From assembly GCA_964548165.1 (NCBI GenBank), contig CAZJQD010000006.1:37258-101257 (forward strand): a stretch of 64,000 nucleotides of DNA, in the 5' to 3' direction. The notes under the pieces are model-generated. The model made no database searches, was not told where the DNA came from, and saw nothing but the letters and a program-made list of their open reading frames with translations. Below, in pieces: positions 25,483-33,238 of this stretch. Both the position numbers and the translations under genes were made by a program. This stretch comes from CAZJQD01 sp964548165 [NCBI: uncultured bacterium] (lineage in GTDB: Bacteria > UBA8481). How positions within the stretch are numbered: the stretch's first letter is position 1; every line of letters begins with the position of its first letter.

Positions 25483-26413
25483 CCGCGCGCGAATCCGGCG
25501 CCGTCACGAGGGCATGGCGGATACGAGCCGCGCCCGGCATCCCGCGCACGTACTCCACCAGGTGTCGCCGGAACGGGCGGATCCCGTCCTCGCCGTCGAA
25601 GGCGACGACGTAGGCGAGGTGATCGAGCGCCACGGCGACAGCATCGGGACGCGGCGGCGCGGGTTGACCCAGCGCGGCGGCGCGAGCCTCGCCCAGGAAC
25701 CAGGGCCGTCCCATCATGCCGCGAGCGATGAGCACCCCCGTCGCTCCACCCTCCAGGCACTCCAGGACATCGGCGGGCGCGAAGACGTCGCCGGCCGCGA
25801 CCACCGGGATGGGCAGGCGGCGCGCAACCTCCAGGACCTTGGCGCGATCGGACCGTCCCGTGTACATCTGCGCCGCCGTCCGCCCGTGAATGGTCACGGC
25901 GTCCGCGCCCGCCTCCACCATCGCGTCAACCATGCGATCGATCGAGACCTCCTGGACCCCGAGCCTCAACTTCACGCCGACCGGCCGATCCGTCTCCGCC
26001 TTGACCGCCCGCACGACGGCGGCGGCCCGCGCGGGATCGTCCATCAGCGACGCTCCGCAGGACGCCTTGAGAATCTTCCGGACGGGACAGGCCATGTTGA
26101 TGTCGACGACCGCGGGGTTGCAGAGGTTGATGCGATTCATCGTGCGGGCCATCACGAGGTCGTCGCCGCCCATGATCTGGATCCCGACCGGCGCCGGCTC
26201 CTCCGCGACCGTCTCGATCATCTTGATGGTCCGCGCGCTGTCATGGACGAGCGCCTGCGTGGCGACCATCTCGGTGTGCAGGAGCCCGTCGCTGAATCGC
26301 CTGAGGATCGTGCGGAAGGGGTAATCGGTGATCTCCGCCAGGGGCGCCGCCACGACCGGGCACCGGGCCAGGATCGCCCGGTAGCCGGGCGGCGCTTTCG
26401 GAATCGCCATCAT
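25388..26413 (-). CDS. tRNA-dihydrouridine synthase (Dus family)
   Basis: FMN-dependent enzyme of 341 aa that reduces uridines in the tRNA D-loop. The N-terminal substrate-entry motif APLAEITDYPFR, the conserved NMACPVRKILKASCGASLM around the catalytic Cys, VKLRLG, TIHGRTAAQMYTG and IARGMMGRPW place it in the DusB-like branch. Two adjacent ATGs occur; 26413 has GGAG 9 nt upstream, while the outer ATG at 26443 gives an extra non-conserved ten residues. The Pro/Ala-rich C-terminus overlaps the convergent membrane protein gene. Confidence 0.93.
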   Translation of the reverse strand: MMAIPKAPPGYRAILARCPVVAAPLAEITDYPFRTILRRFSDGLLHTEMVATQALVHDSARTIKMIETVAEEPAPVGIQIMGGDDLVMARTMNRINLCNPAVVDINMACPVRKILKASCGASLMDDPARAAAVVRAVKAETDRPVGVKLRLGVQEVSIDRMVDAMVEAGADAVTIHGRTAAQMYTGRSDRAKVLEVARRLPIPVVAAGDVFAPADVLECLEGGATGVLIARGMMGRPWFLGEARAAALGQPAPPRPDAVAVALDHLAYVVAFDGEDGIRPFRRHLVEYVRGMPGAARIRHALVTAPDSRAVRELLESLARAQSTGAAGSDAPGPGEPAPTA

Positions 26414-26466
26414 GACGGGTTGCTCCACGCGAGGACGATACACGAACCGGGGCTACTACTCACGAC

Positions 26467-26634
26467 CGTCCCGGCTACCGTCACGACTGCCCCGGCAAAG
26501 CCGGGACAGCCGCATGGCCGGGTCAGTCGCCGCAACGATCGCCGCTCGCGGAGTCGAGCAAGGCGTTGGGGGCACGCGAACACACGCGTGTGGGACAGCT
26601 CCCCCTCGGACTCCCAGGCGCGCCTGTCCCCCCA
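26467..26634. other. Intergenic cluster of inverted repeats
   Basis: The spacer between ppx-like and dus genes contains a perfect hairpin CCCGGC-AAA-GCCGGG (26491-26505), an alternative pairing of GTCCCGGC (26468) with GCCGGGAC (26500), and a 68-nt block 26567-26634 whose ends TGGGGG and CCCCCA pair and which contains the palindromes CACACGCGTGTG (26581-26592) and AGGCGCGCCT (26616-26625). It has no ORF. It could be a structured RNA, a terminator region or a repeat element. Confidence 0.5.
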
Positions 26635-26692
26635 TCGCTTTCACTCGAAAAGACACGACTTGTGAATAGCCTGAAAAATTGCGGGCCTGGAC

Positions 26693-27580
26693 CTATTCAG
26701 GCAGCATCCCCCAGAGCGAGTCGTACTCGCTGACGACGACGCCCGGCGCTCCAGAGATCCGGATCGCGGCGGAGAGGATCGCCGTACCGGCGATGACCGT
26801 ATCCGCGCGTTCCGGGACCATGCCCACCAGCGCCTTGCGCTCCGCGAGCGTCATCGCCTTCAGCTTCAGGCTCCAGGTCTCCACCGTGGCGGCGGAGAGA
26901 ACCACTCCCTCCACGCGATCGGGATCGTAGTCAGCGAGCCCCAGTTCCAGCGCCGCGAGCTGGGTTACGGTTCCGGCCACGCCGACGAGCATCCGCGCGC
27001 GCCGCCCGGCGAGGCCCTCCCGGACGCGGGCGTCGATCTCAGAGAGCATCGCTCTCCACTCCTCGTCGCCGGGTGGATCCGCGTGGAGAAATCGCTCTGC
27101 CTGCCTCACGGATCCCAACGCCATCGATCGCGAATGAATGCCTCCGCCGTCGGCCCGCGTGGCGAACTCGGTGGAACCGCCTCCGATGTCGACGACGAGC
27201 GCCTCCACGCCGAGACGAACGCCCTGTTCCACGCCGCGCCAGGTCGCCGCGGCCTCCTCATCCCCCGAGAGAATCCGCACCACGCCGCCCGCGGCCTTTC
27301 CGATCTGATCGGCCACCTCGCGGCCGTTGACCGCCTCCCGGAGCGCGGCGGTACCGAAGAGTATCGGTTCGGCGCCCTGCTCCCGGGCCCTACCCGCGAA
27401 GGCAGCCACGGCCTCAGCCGTCGCCGCGGCGCGATCGGCCGCGATCCGACCCGTGGCGTCGAGGCCGGAGCCGAGCCGCGTCACGCGCAATCCCGTCGCC
27501 AGCCGACGTGGTCGCGCACCGGACAGGTCCGCGACCAGGAGGCGGATGGAATTGGTGCCGATATCGATGGCGGCGGGCAC
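26693..27580 (-). CDS. Ppx/GppA phosphatase family protein
   Basis: ASKHA-fold exopolyphosphatase or pppGpp phosphohydrolase of 295 aa. The phosphate-1 motif AIDIGTNSIRLLVAD opens the protein; phosphate-2 VVDIGGGSTEF and VGVAGTVTQLAAL follow. It has only the two N-terminal ASKHA domains (about 300 aa), as in short Ppx forms, not the 500-aa E. coli Ppx with HD-like C-terminus. GTG 27580 lies 11 bp after the stop of the upstream membrane PAS gene, so they are probably cotranscribed. Confidence 0.92.
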   Translation of the reverse strand: MPAAIDIGTNSIRLLVADLSGARPRRLATGLRVTRLGSGLDATGRIAADRAAATAEAVAAFAGRAREQGAEPILFGTAALREAVNGREVADQIGKAAGGVVRILSGDEEAAATWRGVEQGVRLGVEALVVDIGGGSTEFATRADGGGIHSRSMALGSVRQAERFLHADPPGDEEWRAMLSEIDARVREGLAGRRARMLVGVAGTVTQLAALELGLADYDPDRVEGVVLSAATVETWSLKLKAMTLAERKALVGMVPERADTVIAGTAILSAAIRISGAPGVVVSEYDSLWGMLPE

Positions 27581-27591
27581 GGCGGACTCCG

Positions 27592-28542
27592 TCAGCGCGA
27601 AGCGGTCTGGATGGTGACGATGGTGGCGAGGATGACGCCGTTGAGCTTGAGGCCCTGCAGGCGCGCGTTCACGCGCATCTGCTTGCCGCCGGCGACCGGA
27701 AGAACGGCGCCGAGCAGGCGGACCTCCTCGCCCGTCTCCTCGACCTGGTCGAGGGCACGAAGCCAGGCGTCATCAAGCCCGGAGAAGACGTCGGTCAACG
27801 ACTGCCCCATCGCCTGCGCGCTCTCGATCTGCGCCGTTCGCTCCATGGCGGGATTATAGAGCGCGATGGAGCGGCCGAGATCGAGGACCATGACGCCGAT
27901 CGGCACCGCCTCGATCACTTCCTTGTTGAACGTCGCCATGAACTCGCTCTCGCGCGCCTGCTTGGAGACCATGTCCTGCATGTTCGCGGCGGAGAGCGCG
28001 ATGATGTAGAAGAAGAAGACCTTGATGACGACGTCGATGAGGAACTGGATGTTCGGCGGGAGCAGGGAGACGCCGCCGAGGATGGAGGGAAGGGGAACCG
28101 TGTACCCGTAATGTTCCATCAGGAGCAGGAGCAAGTAGACGACGCCCGAGGCGGCGGCGATCAGGGTGATGCCCCGGCGTTGGAGGAGAATGCCGGCCAC
28201 CAGGATGACCAGGACGAACAGGTAGCCGGCGTAACCGCGCGCCCCGTACTGGTGCACGATCAGCGAGACGACGACGAGGTCGAGGATGCACTGGTAGTAC
28301 CCCAGGGTCTCCAGTGGCATCTCGCCGCGCTTCAACAGGAGGCTCCAGAGGAAGTTCGCCGCGACCACGATGAGGATGATGGCCGCCAGGACCATCATGT
28401 CGAAGGACTGCGTCAGGAGGTGGTCCAGGGGCACGCGCATGATGTAACTGCCGGCAAGGACAACGGAGAGAAGATAGCGCAGGCGGATGATCCAGCGGTG
28501 CTTGTCGCGCACCAGGAGGTCGAGAGCTGAGGCGGTCGCCAT
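27592..28542 (-). CDS. Six-helix membrane protein with C-terminal PAS domain
   Basis: A 316-aa protein. About six membrane helices (residues 20-195) resemble the sensor half of PilS/NtrY-type kinases; a PAS domain follows (about 215-300, with EAVPIGVMVLDLGRSIALYNPAMER). The protein then ends: there is no histidine-kinase, GGDEF or other output domain. The ATG at 28542 is preceded by TTGACC-18-TATCGT with 6 nt to the start codon. It is cotranscribed with the Ppx/GppA-like gene, whose product may be a partner; this is inference. Confidence 0.82.
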   Translation of the reverse strand: MATASALDLLVRDKHRWIIRLRYLLSVVLAGSYIMRVPLDHLLTQSFDMMVLAAIILIVVAANFLWSLLLKRGEMPLETLGYYQCILDLVVVSLIVHQYGARGYAGYLFVLVILVAGILLQRRGITLIAAASGVVYLLLLLMEHYGYTVPLPSILGGVSLLPPNIQFLIDVVIKVFFFYIIALSAANMQDMVSKQARESEFMATFNKEVIEAVPIGVMVLDLGRSIALYNPAMERTAQIESAQAMGQSLTDVFSGLDDAWLRALDQVEETGEEVRLLGAVLPVAGGKQMRVNARLQGLKLNGVILATIVTIQTASR

Positions 28543-28548
28543 GGCGAA

Positions 28549-28578
28549 ACGATAGTCCCAGCCTCCTCGCGGGGTCAA
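28549..28578 (-). promoter_or_regulatory. Promoter of the PAS/ppx operon
   Basis: On the minus strand: -35 TTGACC (28578-28573), 18-bp spacer, -10 TATCGT (28554-28549), then 6 nt to ATG 28542, giving a leaderless mRNA. Confidence 0.6.
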
Positions 28579-28642
28579 CGCCGAAGAACGGGCCTTTACT
28601 CCGGGAAATTCGAAGGGCATGCCGAGGGGGCATGATCTCGGC

Positions 28643-28648
28643 TATACT
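28643..28648 (+). promoter_or_regulatory. Candidate -10 box of a leaderless transcript
   Basis: TATACT ends 7 nt before ATG 28656. It supports that ATG over the upstream in-frame ATG at 28632, which would contain the box. Confidence 0.5.
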
Positions 28649-28655
28649 CCCGGCG

Positions 28656-29750
28656 ATGCCTCCCTCATCCCCCACCGTTGTCGAAGCGATCGTCGCCGGC
28701 GATCCCGCGGGGCGGTTGTGGCCCCTCAGGCGGCGACACGATCGTCCGGGCCGGCTTCCGTCCGCGATCCCCGCCGCGCTAGTCGCCGCGCTCATCGCGC
28801 TCGTCGGCATCGCAGGGCCGGCCGCGGCCGATCGTCCCGGCGTCGTCTATCCATTCCGCTCTCCCGAGATCGATTCCGTGCCCGTTCTGGGATCGGACAC
28901 CGCGGCCGCTACCCGTGAATTCAGGCCCGGGCGCGCGCTCGTCGCCGGGCGAATCACCCACCAGGAATGGGATGGCGGGCGCGACACGTTCGTGAGCATC
29001 CCGGTGCATCGCGTCATCGCGGCCGTGATCGATCGCAGTGGCGCGGCCATGCGCCGGATCGCGGTCACGCCCGACTCGGACGGCCTCTTCGTTCTTCCAC
29101 GCACCATCGCGGGCCGCGGCGAGACCATCACGATCGCGGAGTGGTCCACCGAGAGCCGCGTCGTGCGGCGAACAGCCTCCGACCGCCTCTTTGCCGCGGT
29201 CTCCGGATCCTTCCCGACGACCCTCTACGGTTTCGTCTGGATGGGAGATATCACGTTCCTGGCGCGCGAGACCGACGCCGTCTTCGGCGTCTCGCGCCCC
29301 CTGCCGGGGCTCTTCTGGTCCTGGCGGCTCGATTCTCGCCCCATGAATCCCGCGTATCGCGTCCAGACCGTTCGTGCCAGCCACGTCGTGCCCTACAGCT
29401 GGCTCGCGCACCGAACCGACAGCCGGTGGGCCGAGGTCCTGCATCACCTCTCGGGCGACGGGCTCAACCCCGGCTCCCGCAGTCGCGTGCTCACCCCGGA
29501 ACAAGTTCGCGCGTATCGAGTCCTGCGGGACCAGGAGCAGGCGGCGGACTCGGGCATCGTCCGCTCCCTGCGCCAGACGCTTCGGGTGCTGGCCACCCTG
29601 GGCGACGGCGACAATCACAATGCGCTCGCCACCCTGGCCCGGGGCGCCGAGTTCGTGGCGCAGACCTTCTCCATCTTTCACGCCATCTTCCAGGCAGACG
29701 GCCCCCCGGGCCGACGACCGTCACCCCCCTCTCGCGCCGACCCCCGCTGA
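28656..29750 (+). CDS. Exported protein of unknown function
   Basis: A 364-aa protein with an N-terminal basic region and a hydrophobic segment (about residues 36-55, AALVAALIALVGIAGPAAA) that looks like a signal peptide with an AxA cleavage site. The body is soluble, with a repeated pattern of beta strands and conserved Trp/Arg residues; the C-terminus is Pro/Arg-rich. No family is recognised. It is divergent from the PAS/ppx operon and convergent with the anti-sigma-like gene. Codon usage resembles the neighbours, so it is probably a true gene. Confidence 0.72.
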   Translation: MPPSSPTVVEAIVAGDPAGRLWPLRRRHDRPGRLPSAIPAALVAALIALVGIAGPAAADRPGVVYPFRSPEIDSVPVLGSDTAAATREFRPGRALVAGRITHQEWDGGRDTFVSIPVHRVIAAVIDRSGAAMRRIAVTPDSDGLFVLPRTIAGRGETITIAEWSTESRVVRRTASDRLFAAVSGSFPTTLYGFVWMGDITFLARETDAVFGVSRPLPGLFWSWRLDSRPMNPAYRVQTVRASHVVPYSWLAHRTDSRWAEVLHHLSGDGLNPGSRSRVLTPEQVRAYRVLRDQEQAADSGIVRSLRQTLRVLATLGDGDNHNALATLARGAEFVAQTFSIFHAIFQADGPPGRRPSPPSRADPR

Positions 29751-29787
29751 CGCGCTGACGGTCGCTCGCGCCATCACGATCGCGGTC

Positions 29788-30402
29788 TCAGTCGTCGTCC
29801 CTACGGTAAACCAGGTGCAGCGCGACCGCGGCACGACCTTGGGTTCCCGCGGCCACAAGGATGTAGCGGCCGGGCGGCAATCCCGTCCAGCTCAAGGGCT
29901 CCGTCAATTTTCGCGCCGGCGCCCAGGGCTCGCCGGCCGCTCTCCTGAGGACCACGGTTGGAGCCGCTCCCTTCTCGCCGCAGGGCGCGGCCCTCAGTCT
30001 CAGGACAAAGACGCCCCCGGCGACGACGTCCACCGCGATGCGGAAGGTCCCCAGGTCATGAGCCACGTCCAGGTGGTAGGCGCCGCCGCGGCCCACCGGT
30101 CCTCCCTCGGCGTTCGCGACCTCGATGACCTGGTCGCCGCCGGCGACCACGGTCACCACCGGATCCTCGCCGTCGTCGCGGCCGAGAAGCCTGCCGGCTA
30201 GGGTCTTGAGAGCGGCGGGCGGACCAGGGCTTTCCCCCGCCGCGAGGAGTCCACGCACGGCGTCGGCCACGAGCTTGCGGCAGGCCGCGCAGCGCCTCAG
30301 GTGGTCGCCCAGCGCATCCTCGTCCCCCCTCTGGAGGATGCCCAGGAGGTCGTTTCGGTCCCGGCAGGATTCCGTCAACGCCAGCCGATCTTTCGTGCTC
30401 AA
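29788..30402 (-). CDS. Zinc-finger (HC2) anti-sigma-like protein
   Basis: A 204-aa protein whose N-terminus carries an HxxxCxxC motif (DHLRRCAACRKLV) of the ZAS/zf-HC2 class found in anti-sigma factors. There is no clear membrane helix; the C-terminal half is predicted beta-rich (VVTVVAGGDQVIEV, LPPGRYILVAAGT), resembling a small extracellular-type or jelly-roll domain. The proposed start is TTG 30402 with GAGG upstream; a GTG at 30471 gives a longer form. No sigma-factor gene lies next to it, so its partner is unknown. Confidence 0.6.
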   Translation of the reverse strand: MSTKDRLALTESCRDRNDLLGILQRGDEDALGDHLRRCAACRKLVADAVRGLLAAGESPGPPAALKTLAGRLLGRDDGEDPVVTVVAGGDQVIEVANAEGGPVGRGGAYHLDVAHDLGTFRIAVDVVAGGVFVLRLRAAPCGEKGAAPTVVLRRAAGEPWAPARKLTEPLSWTGLPPGRYILVAAGTQGRAAVALHLVYRRDDD

Positions 30403-30776
30403 CTTTGCCTCAATTCTTACCGATGGGAAGAACAACCACCATGATTCAGAAGGTCGAGAGCACGATACCAAACTCCCTCGGGGACATCGATCTCCCCCAC
30501 CAGGCGCCCGCGCGTTCTGGAAAGCAGAAACCCGGATCCACGGGGGTCAACGGGTCGGAGGACGCCGACGAGCGAGACGACGCCGTCTCATCGCTCCCCC
30601 CCCTTCGCCCGCGCCACCTGGGAAAGAGCCTCGATCTCATCGCCTGATTCACTCCCCGTAGATCGCGCCCGGTACGCGCCGTTCGCGCACCCTGCCGTAT
30701 CGAGGGTTTCGCTTCCAGTTCTGGACGTTCTCCGTGCCTCTGTGCCTCCGTGGTTCAACGTGGAGAGCACCGCAGG
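30403..30776. other. 374-bp intergenic region
   Basis: No confident gene. A plus-strand frame from about 30423 to 30647 could encode some 74 residues but shows no recognised domain. At 30728-30757 there is a single arm (TTCTCCGTGCCTCTGTGCC) of the dispersed CGGAG-type repeat without an obvious partner. Confidence 0.5.
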
Positions 30777-31955
30777 CTAGGGCCTGGTCGCGGTCTCTTC
30801 ACCCGGAGCCCCTGGCACGACATCGACGTAGTTCGTGCCCGTCTCGGCCATGGCCACGAGGTTGCGGATCTGATCTTCATACAGGTTCTCGACACGCAGG
30901 TGGCGCGCCGCGCGGACGACGAGGACGACATCATGTCCGGCGTCCGCCTTGGCCGCCTCGACGGCCAGCTTCACCTGGCGCTCGAGCGGCAGCCGCGTGC
31001 GCTCGTCCTCGATCTCATCGAGATGCCGCCCGAGAAACGCGGTCTTGAGGGCCTCGATCTTGGCCTTGGTCGGCACGAGCGCCTCCATCCGGAGGATGTC
31101 CATTTCACGGCGGATTCCCGGCATCGACTCGAACTTCTGGAGCAACTCCGTCGCCTCGATCACGCATTCCGCCTTTGCCTGCACGGCAACGGATCCGCGC
31201 TGAGCCTCGGCCAATTGCCAGCTGCCGTCGATGTCGGCGAGTTTCCGGATGAGATCATCGTCGAGCCACGGAAAGGTCGCCAGCCGCTCGCGATACAGAT
31301 CCTGGACCCCGTACTCGCCGGCGATGCGGTCCAGGACCTTGGGATCGTCCGAGTCCGGAAACATCGCGAGCCGGTCGTCGAGGCGCTGGCGGACCTGCTG
31401 GCGCAAGAGACCCGGCGCATCGGCATCGAGCCGATTCGGCGCCGAGGAGCTCCCGCGTCCGGCCGCGCCACCGCGGCCCAGGACGCCGCCGGTGCCCCGA
31501 GGCGCCGTGAACGCCGTGCGCATCGCGTCCTGGAGGAGCATGCGCCGCAGCGTGGCCGTCGTCGATCGGTAGAGCACGTTCTTGTTGTAGACAATGAAGT
31601 ATCTCCGCGAGACCGCCGCGTCGATCTTGGCGAGAACCTTGGGCAGGCGCTCCAGGGACGCGGCGCTCGCCAGCTTCACCTGCAGGACCTCCGCCGCGGT
31701 GAACGCCACGACGGAGGCCGTTCGCGGGCGCCCGGTCAGCGCGCCCAGCTCGCCGATGACCTCTCCCTGGCCGGCCACGCGCGCAATCTCGCGCTCCCCG
31801 CTCAGGATCTTCAGCTCCCCGGTCAGGAGGACATAGAGGTCACGTCCCAGTTCTCCCTGGCGGATCAGGACGTCGCCCGGGCGCAACCACAGGGTCTCCG
31901 CCCCCCCGGGCGAAGAGGGAGAGCCGGGCGACGCGACGCCGCCGTAGGGCGTCAC
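30777..31955 (-). CDS. Cyclic-nucleotide-binding domain protein, helical C-terminus (paralogue A)
   Basis: A 392-aa soluble protein. Residues 20-115 are a CAP_ED cyclic-nucleotide-binding fold whose phosphate-binding cassette GELGALTGRPRTASV keeps the Glu and Arg contacts. The rest (about 120-380) is mostly helical and not recognised; there is no helix-turn-helix or catalytic domain. It is clearly paralogous along its length to the upstream neighbour, sharing VLDRIAGEY/VLRKMADDY-type and AKADAGHDV/AKANAGQDV-type segments, but has a Gly/Ala insertion near 155-170. GTG overlaps the neighbour's stop (GTGA). Confidence 0.85.
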   Translation of the reverse strand: MTPYGGVASPGSPSSPGGAETLWLRPGDVLIRQGELGRDLYVLLTGELKILSGEREIARVAGQGEVIGELGALTGRPRTASVVAFTAAEVLQVKLASAASLERLPKVLAKIDAAVSRRYFIVYNKNVLYRSTTATLRRMLLQDAMRTAFTAPRGTGGVLGRGGAAGRGSSSAPNRLDADAPGLLRQQVRQRLDDRLAMFPDSDDPKVLDRIAGEYGVQDLYRERLATFPWLDDDLIRKLADIDGSWQLAEAQRGSVAVQAKAECVIEATELLQKFESMPGIRREMDILRMEALVPTKAKIEALKTAFLGRHLDEIEDERTRLPLERQVKLAVEAAKADAGHDVVLVVRAARHLRVENLYEDQIRNLVAMAETGTNYVDVVPGAPGEETATRP

Positions 31956-32986
31956 GGCACCTCCATCTCGACATACGACGAGCTGGTTCCCGTCAGCTCG
32001 ACGATCCGGCGGAGTTCCGCCTCGTATTCCTTCGCGATCCCCAGGTCCTTCGCCGCGCCCATGAGCAGTGGCACATCCTGGCCTGCGTTGGCCTTCGCGG
32101 TCTCGAGCGCCTGCTGGACCTTCTTCTCGACCCAGCTCCTGGAGGCCGCGTCGTCGCCCTGGTCCTTCTCGTGGAGGAGATCACGGATCGCGCGGGTCCG
32201 CGACGCCAGGGGCACGATCTCCTCGAGCCTCGCGAGGTCCAGCGCCCGCAGCGTGCCCGGCGTCTGCTCGTACTCGGCGATGATGTCGATGGCCTCCGCC
32301 GTCAACTGCGCCCGCTCCCGGACCGCCGCCAGCGTGTGCGTCCCGTCGGAAAGCTCCCAGCGGTTCTCGATGGTGGTGAGGCGGAGCGCCAGGTTCTCGT
32401 CCAGCCACGGCTTGGCCGCGACATCGAGGATGTATTCCGTGGTGATCGAGTAATCATCGGCCATCTTCCGAAGGACCCGCGGATCCTCGACATCGCCGTG
32501 AAGCTGGAGAAACTCGTCGAGCGCGCGGCGCATGGCCTTTCGCACCTGCGTCTCCGAGGCCCGCTTGCCGGCGCGCGCCATCTCGGTCTTCACCAGGGTC
32601 TCGTGCAGGACCGTTCTTCGCGCGGCGGCGGCACGGCGCGTGTACAAGAGCGCCTTGTTCCTGGCGACCTCGTAGCGAAGGCGGACGGCGCCGTCAATCT
32701 TCTCCAGGATCTCCGGGTTGCGCGCCGAGATCGACTTGAACTCCACGCGAATCTTCAGGAGCGAGCTCTCGGTCAGGGCCGTGACGGTGGCGGAACGAGG
32801 TTGGCCGGTGAGCGCGGCGATCTCGCCGATGACATCGCCCTTTCCTCGAAGAATGCCGAGCCGCGTTCGCCCGCGCGTGACCTCGAGCTCCCCGTGGACG
32901 AGGATGAAGAGATCACTCCCTCTCTCGCCTTCCGTCAGGATGCGATCGCCCGGGTAATACTGCCGGGGTGCGTGATCGACGCTCAC
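31952..32986 (-). CDS. Cyclic-nucleotide-binding domain protein, helical C-terminus (paralogue B)
   Basis: A 344-aa soluble protein. CAP_ED fold at about 8-105 with cassette GEIAALTGQPRSATV, so ligand binding is plausible. The C-terminal two-thirds form an unrecognised helical region that matches paralogue A segment by segment (WLDENLALRLTTIENRWEL against WLDDDLIRKLADIDGSWQL) and ends in a shared SYVEMEVP/NYVDVVPG-type motif. GTG 32986 lies 7 bp after the tatA stop. The tandem coupled pair suggests a hetero-oligomer; the role is unknown. Confidence 0.85.
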   Translation of the reverse strand: MSVDHAPRQYYPGDRILTEGERGSDLFILVHGELEVTRGRTRLGILRGKGDVIGEIAALTGQPRSATVTALTESSLLKIRVEFKSISARNPEILEKIDGAVRLRYEVARNKALLYTRRAAAARRTVLHETLVKTEMARAGKRASETQVRKAMRRALDEFLQLHGDVEDPRVLRKMADDYSITTEYILDVAAKPWLDENLALRLTTIENRWELSDGTHTLAAVRERAQLTAEAIDIIAEYEQTPGTLRALDLARLEEIVPLASRTRAIRDLLHEKDQGDDAASRSWVEKKVQQALETAKANAGQDVPLLMGAAKDLGIAKEYEAELRRIVELTGTSSSYVEMEVP

Positions 32987-32993
32987 GCGCCCC

Positions 32994-33197
32994 TCAGCGC
33001 TTGGTGGGAGGGCCGGACCCGTCCGGAGGATCGCCCGGCGACTTGTCCGAAGCGGAATCCTTGAGCCCGCGCTTGAACTCGCCGATGCCGGAGCCGAAGG
33101 CGCGGAAGATCTCGGGAACGCGTCGGGCGCCGAAGATCAGGAGCACGAGGAGCGCGATGACGAGGAGCTCAGGAAGACCGATGCCGCCAAAGTTCAT
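32994..33197 (-). CDS. tatA: Twin-arginine translocase subunit TatA/TatE
   Basis: A 67-aa protein with the TatA layout: short periplasmic N-terminus (MNFGGIG), one membrane helix (PELLVIALLVLLIFG), hinge, amphipathic helix (VPEIFRAFGSGIGEFKRGL) and a polar tail. The conserved FG and the Phe-Lys motifs are present. It forms the pore component for export of folded proteins with TatC, which is not in the window. GGAG lies 10 nt before ATG 33197. It precedes the paired cNMP-binding genes on the same strand. Confidence 0.93.
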   Translation of the reverse strand: MNFGGIGLPELLVIALLVLLIFGARRVPEIFRAFGSGIGEFKRGLKDSASDKSPGDPPDGSGPPTKR

Positions 33198-33238
33198 GCT
33201 TTCAGTCTCCACGGGGCCGCAACCTTTGGCAAGACGTT

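Noticed and set aside
26567-26634. Possible tRNA-like or small structured RNA with pairing ends
   Set aside because: No T-loop GTTCGA or anticodon-arm pattern fits, and no SRP, 6S or tmRNA signature is present, so it is reported only as an inverted-repeat block.
30423-30647. Small plus-strand ORF beside the anti-sigma-like gene
   Set aside because: It has no recognisable domain and a weak start context; kept only as a note in the gap description.
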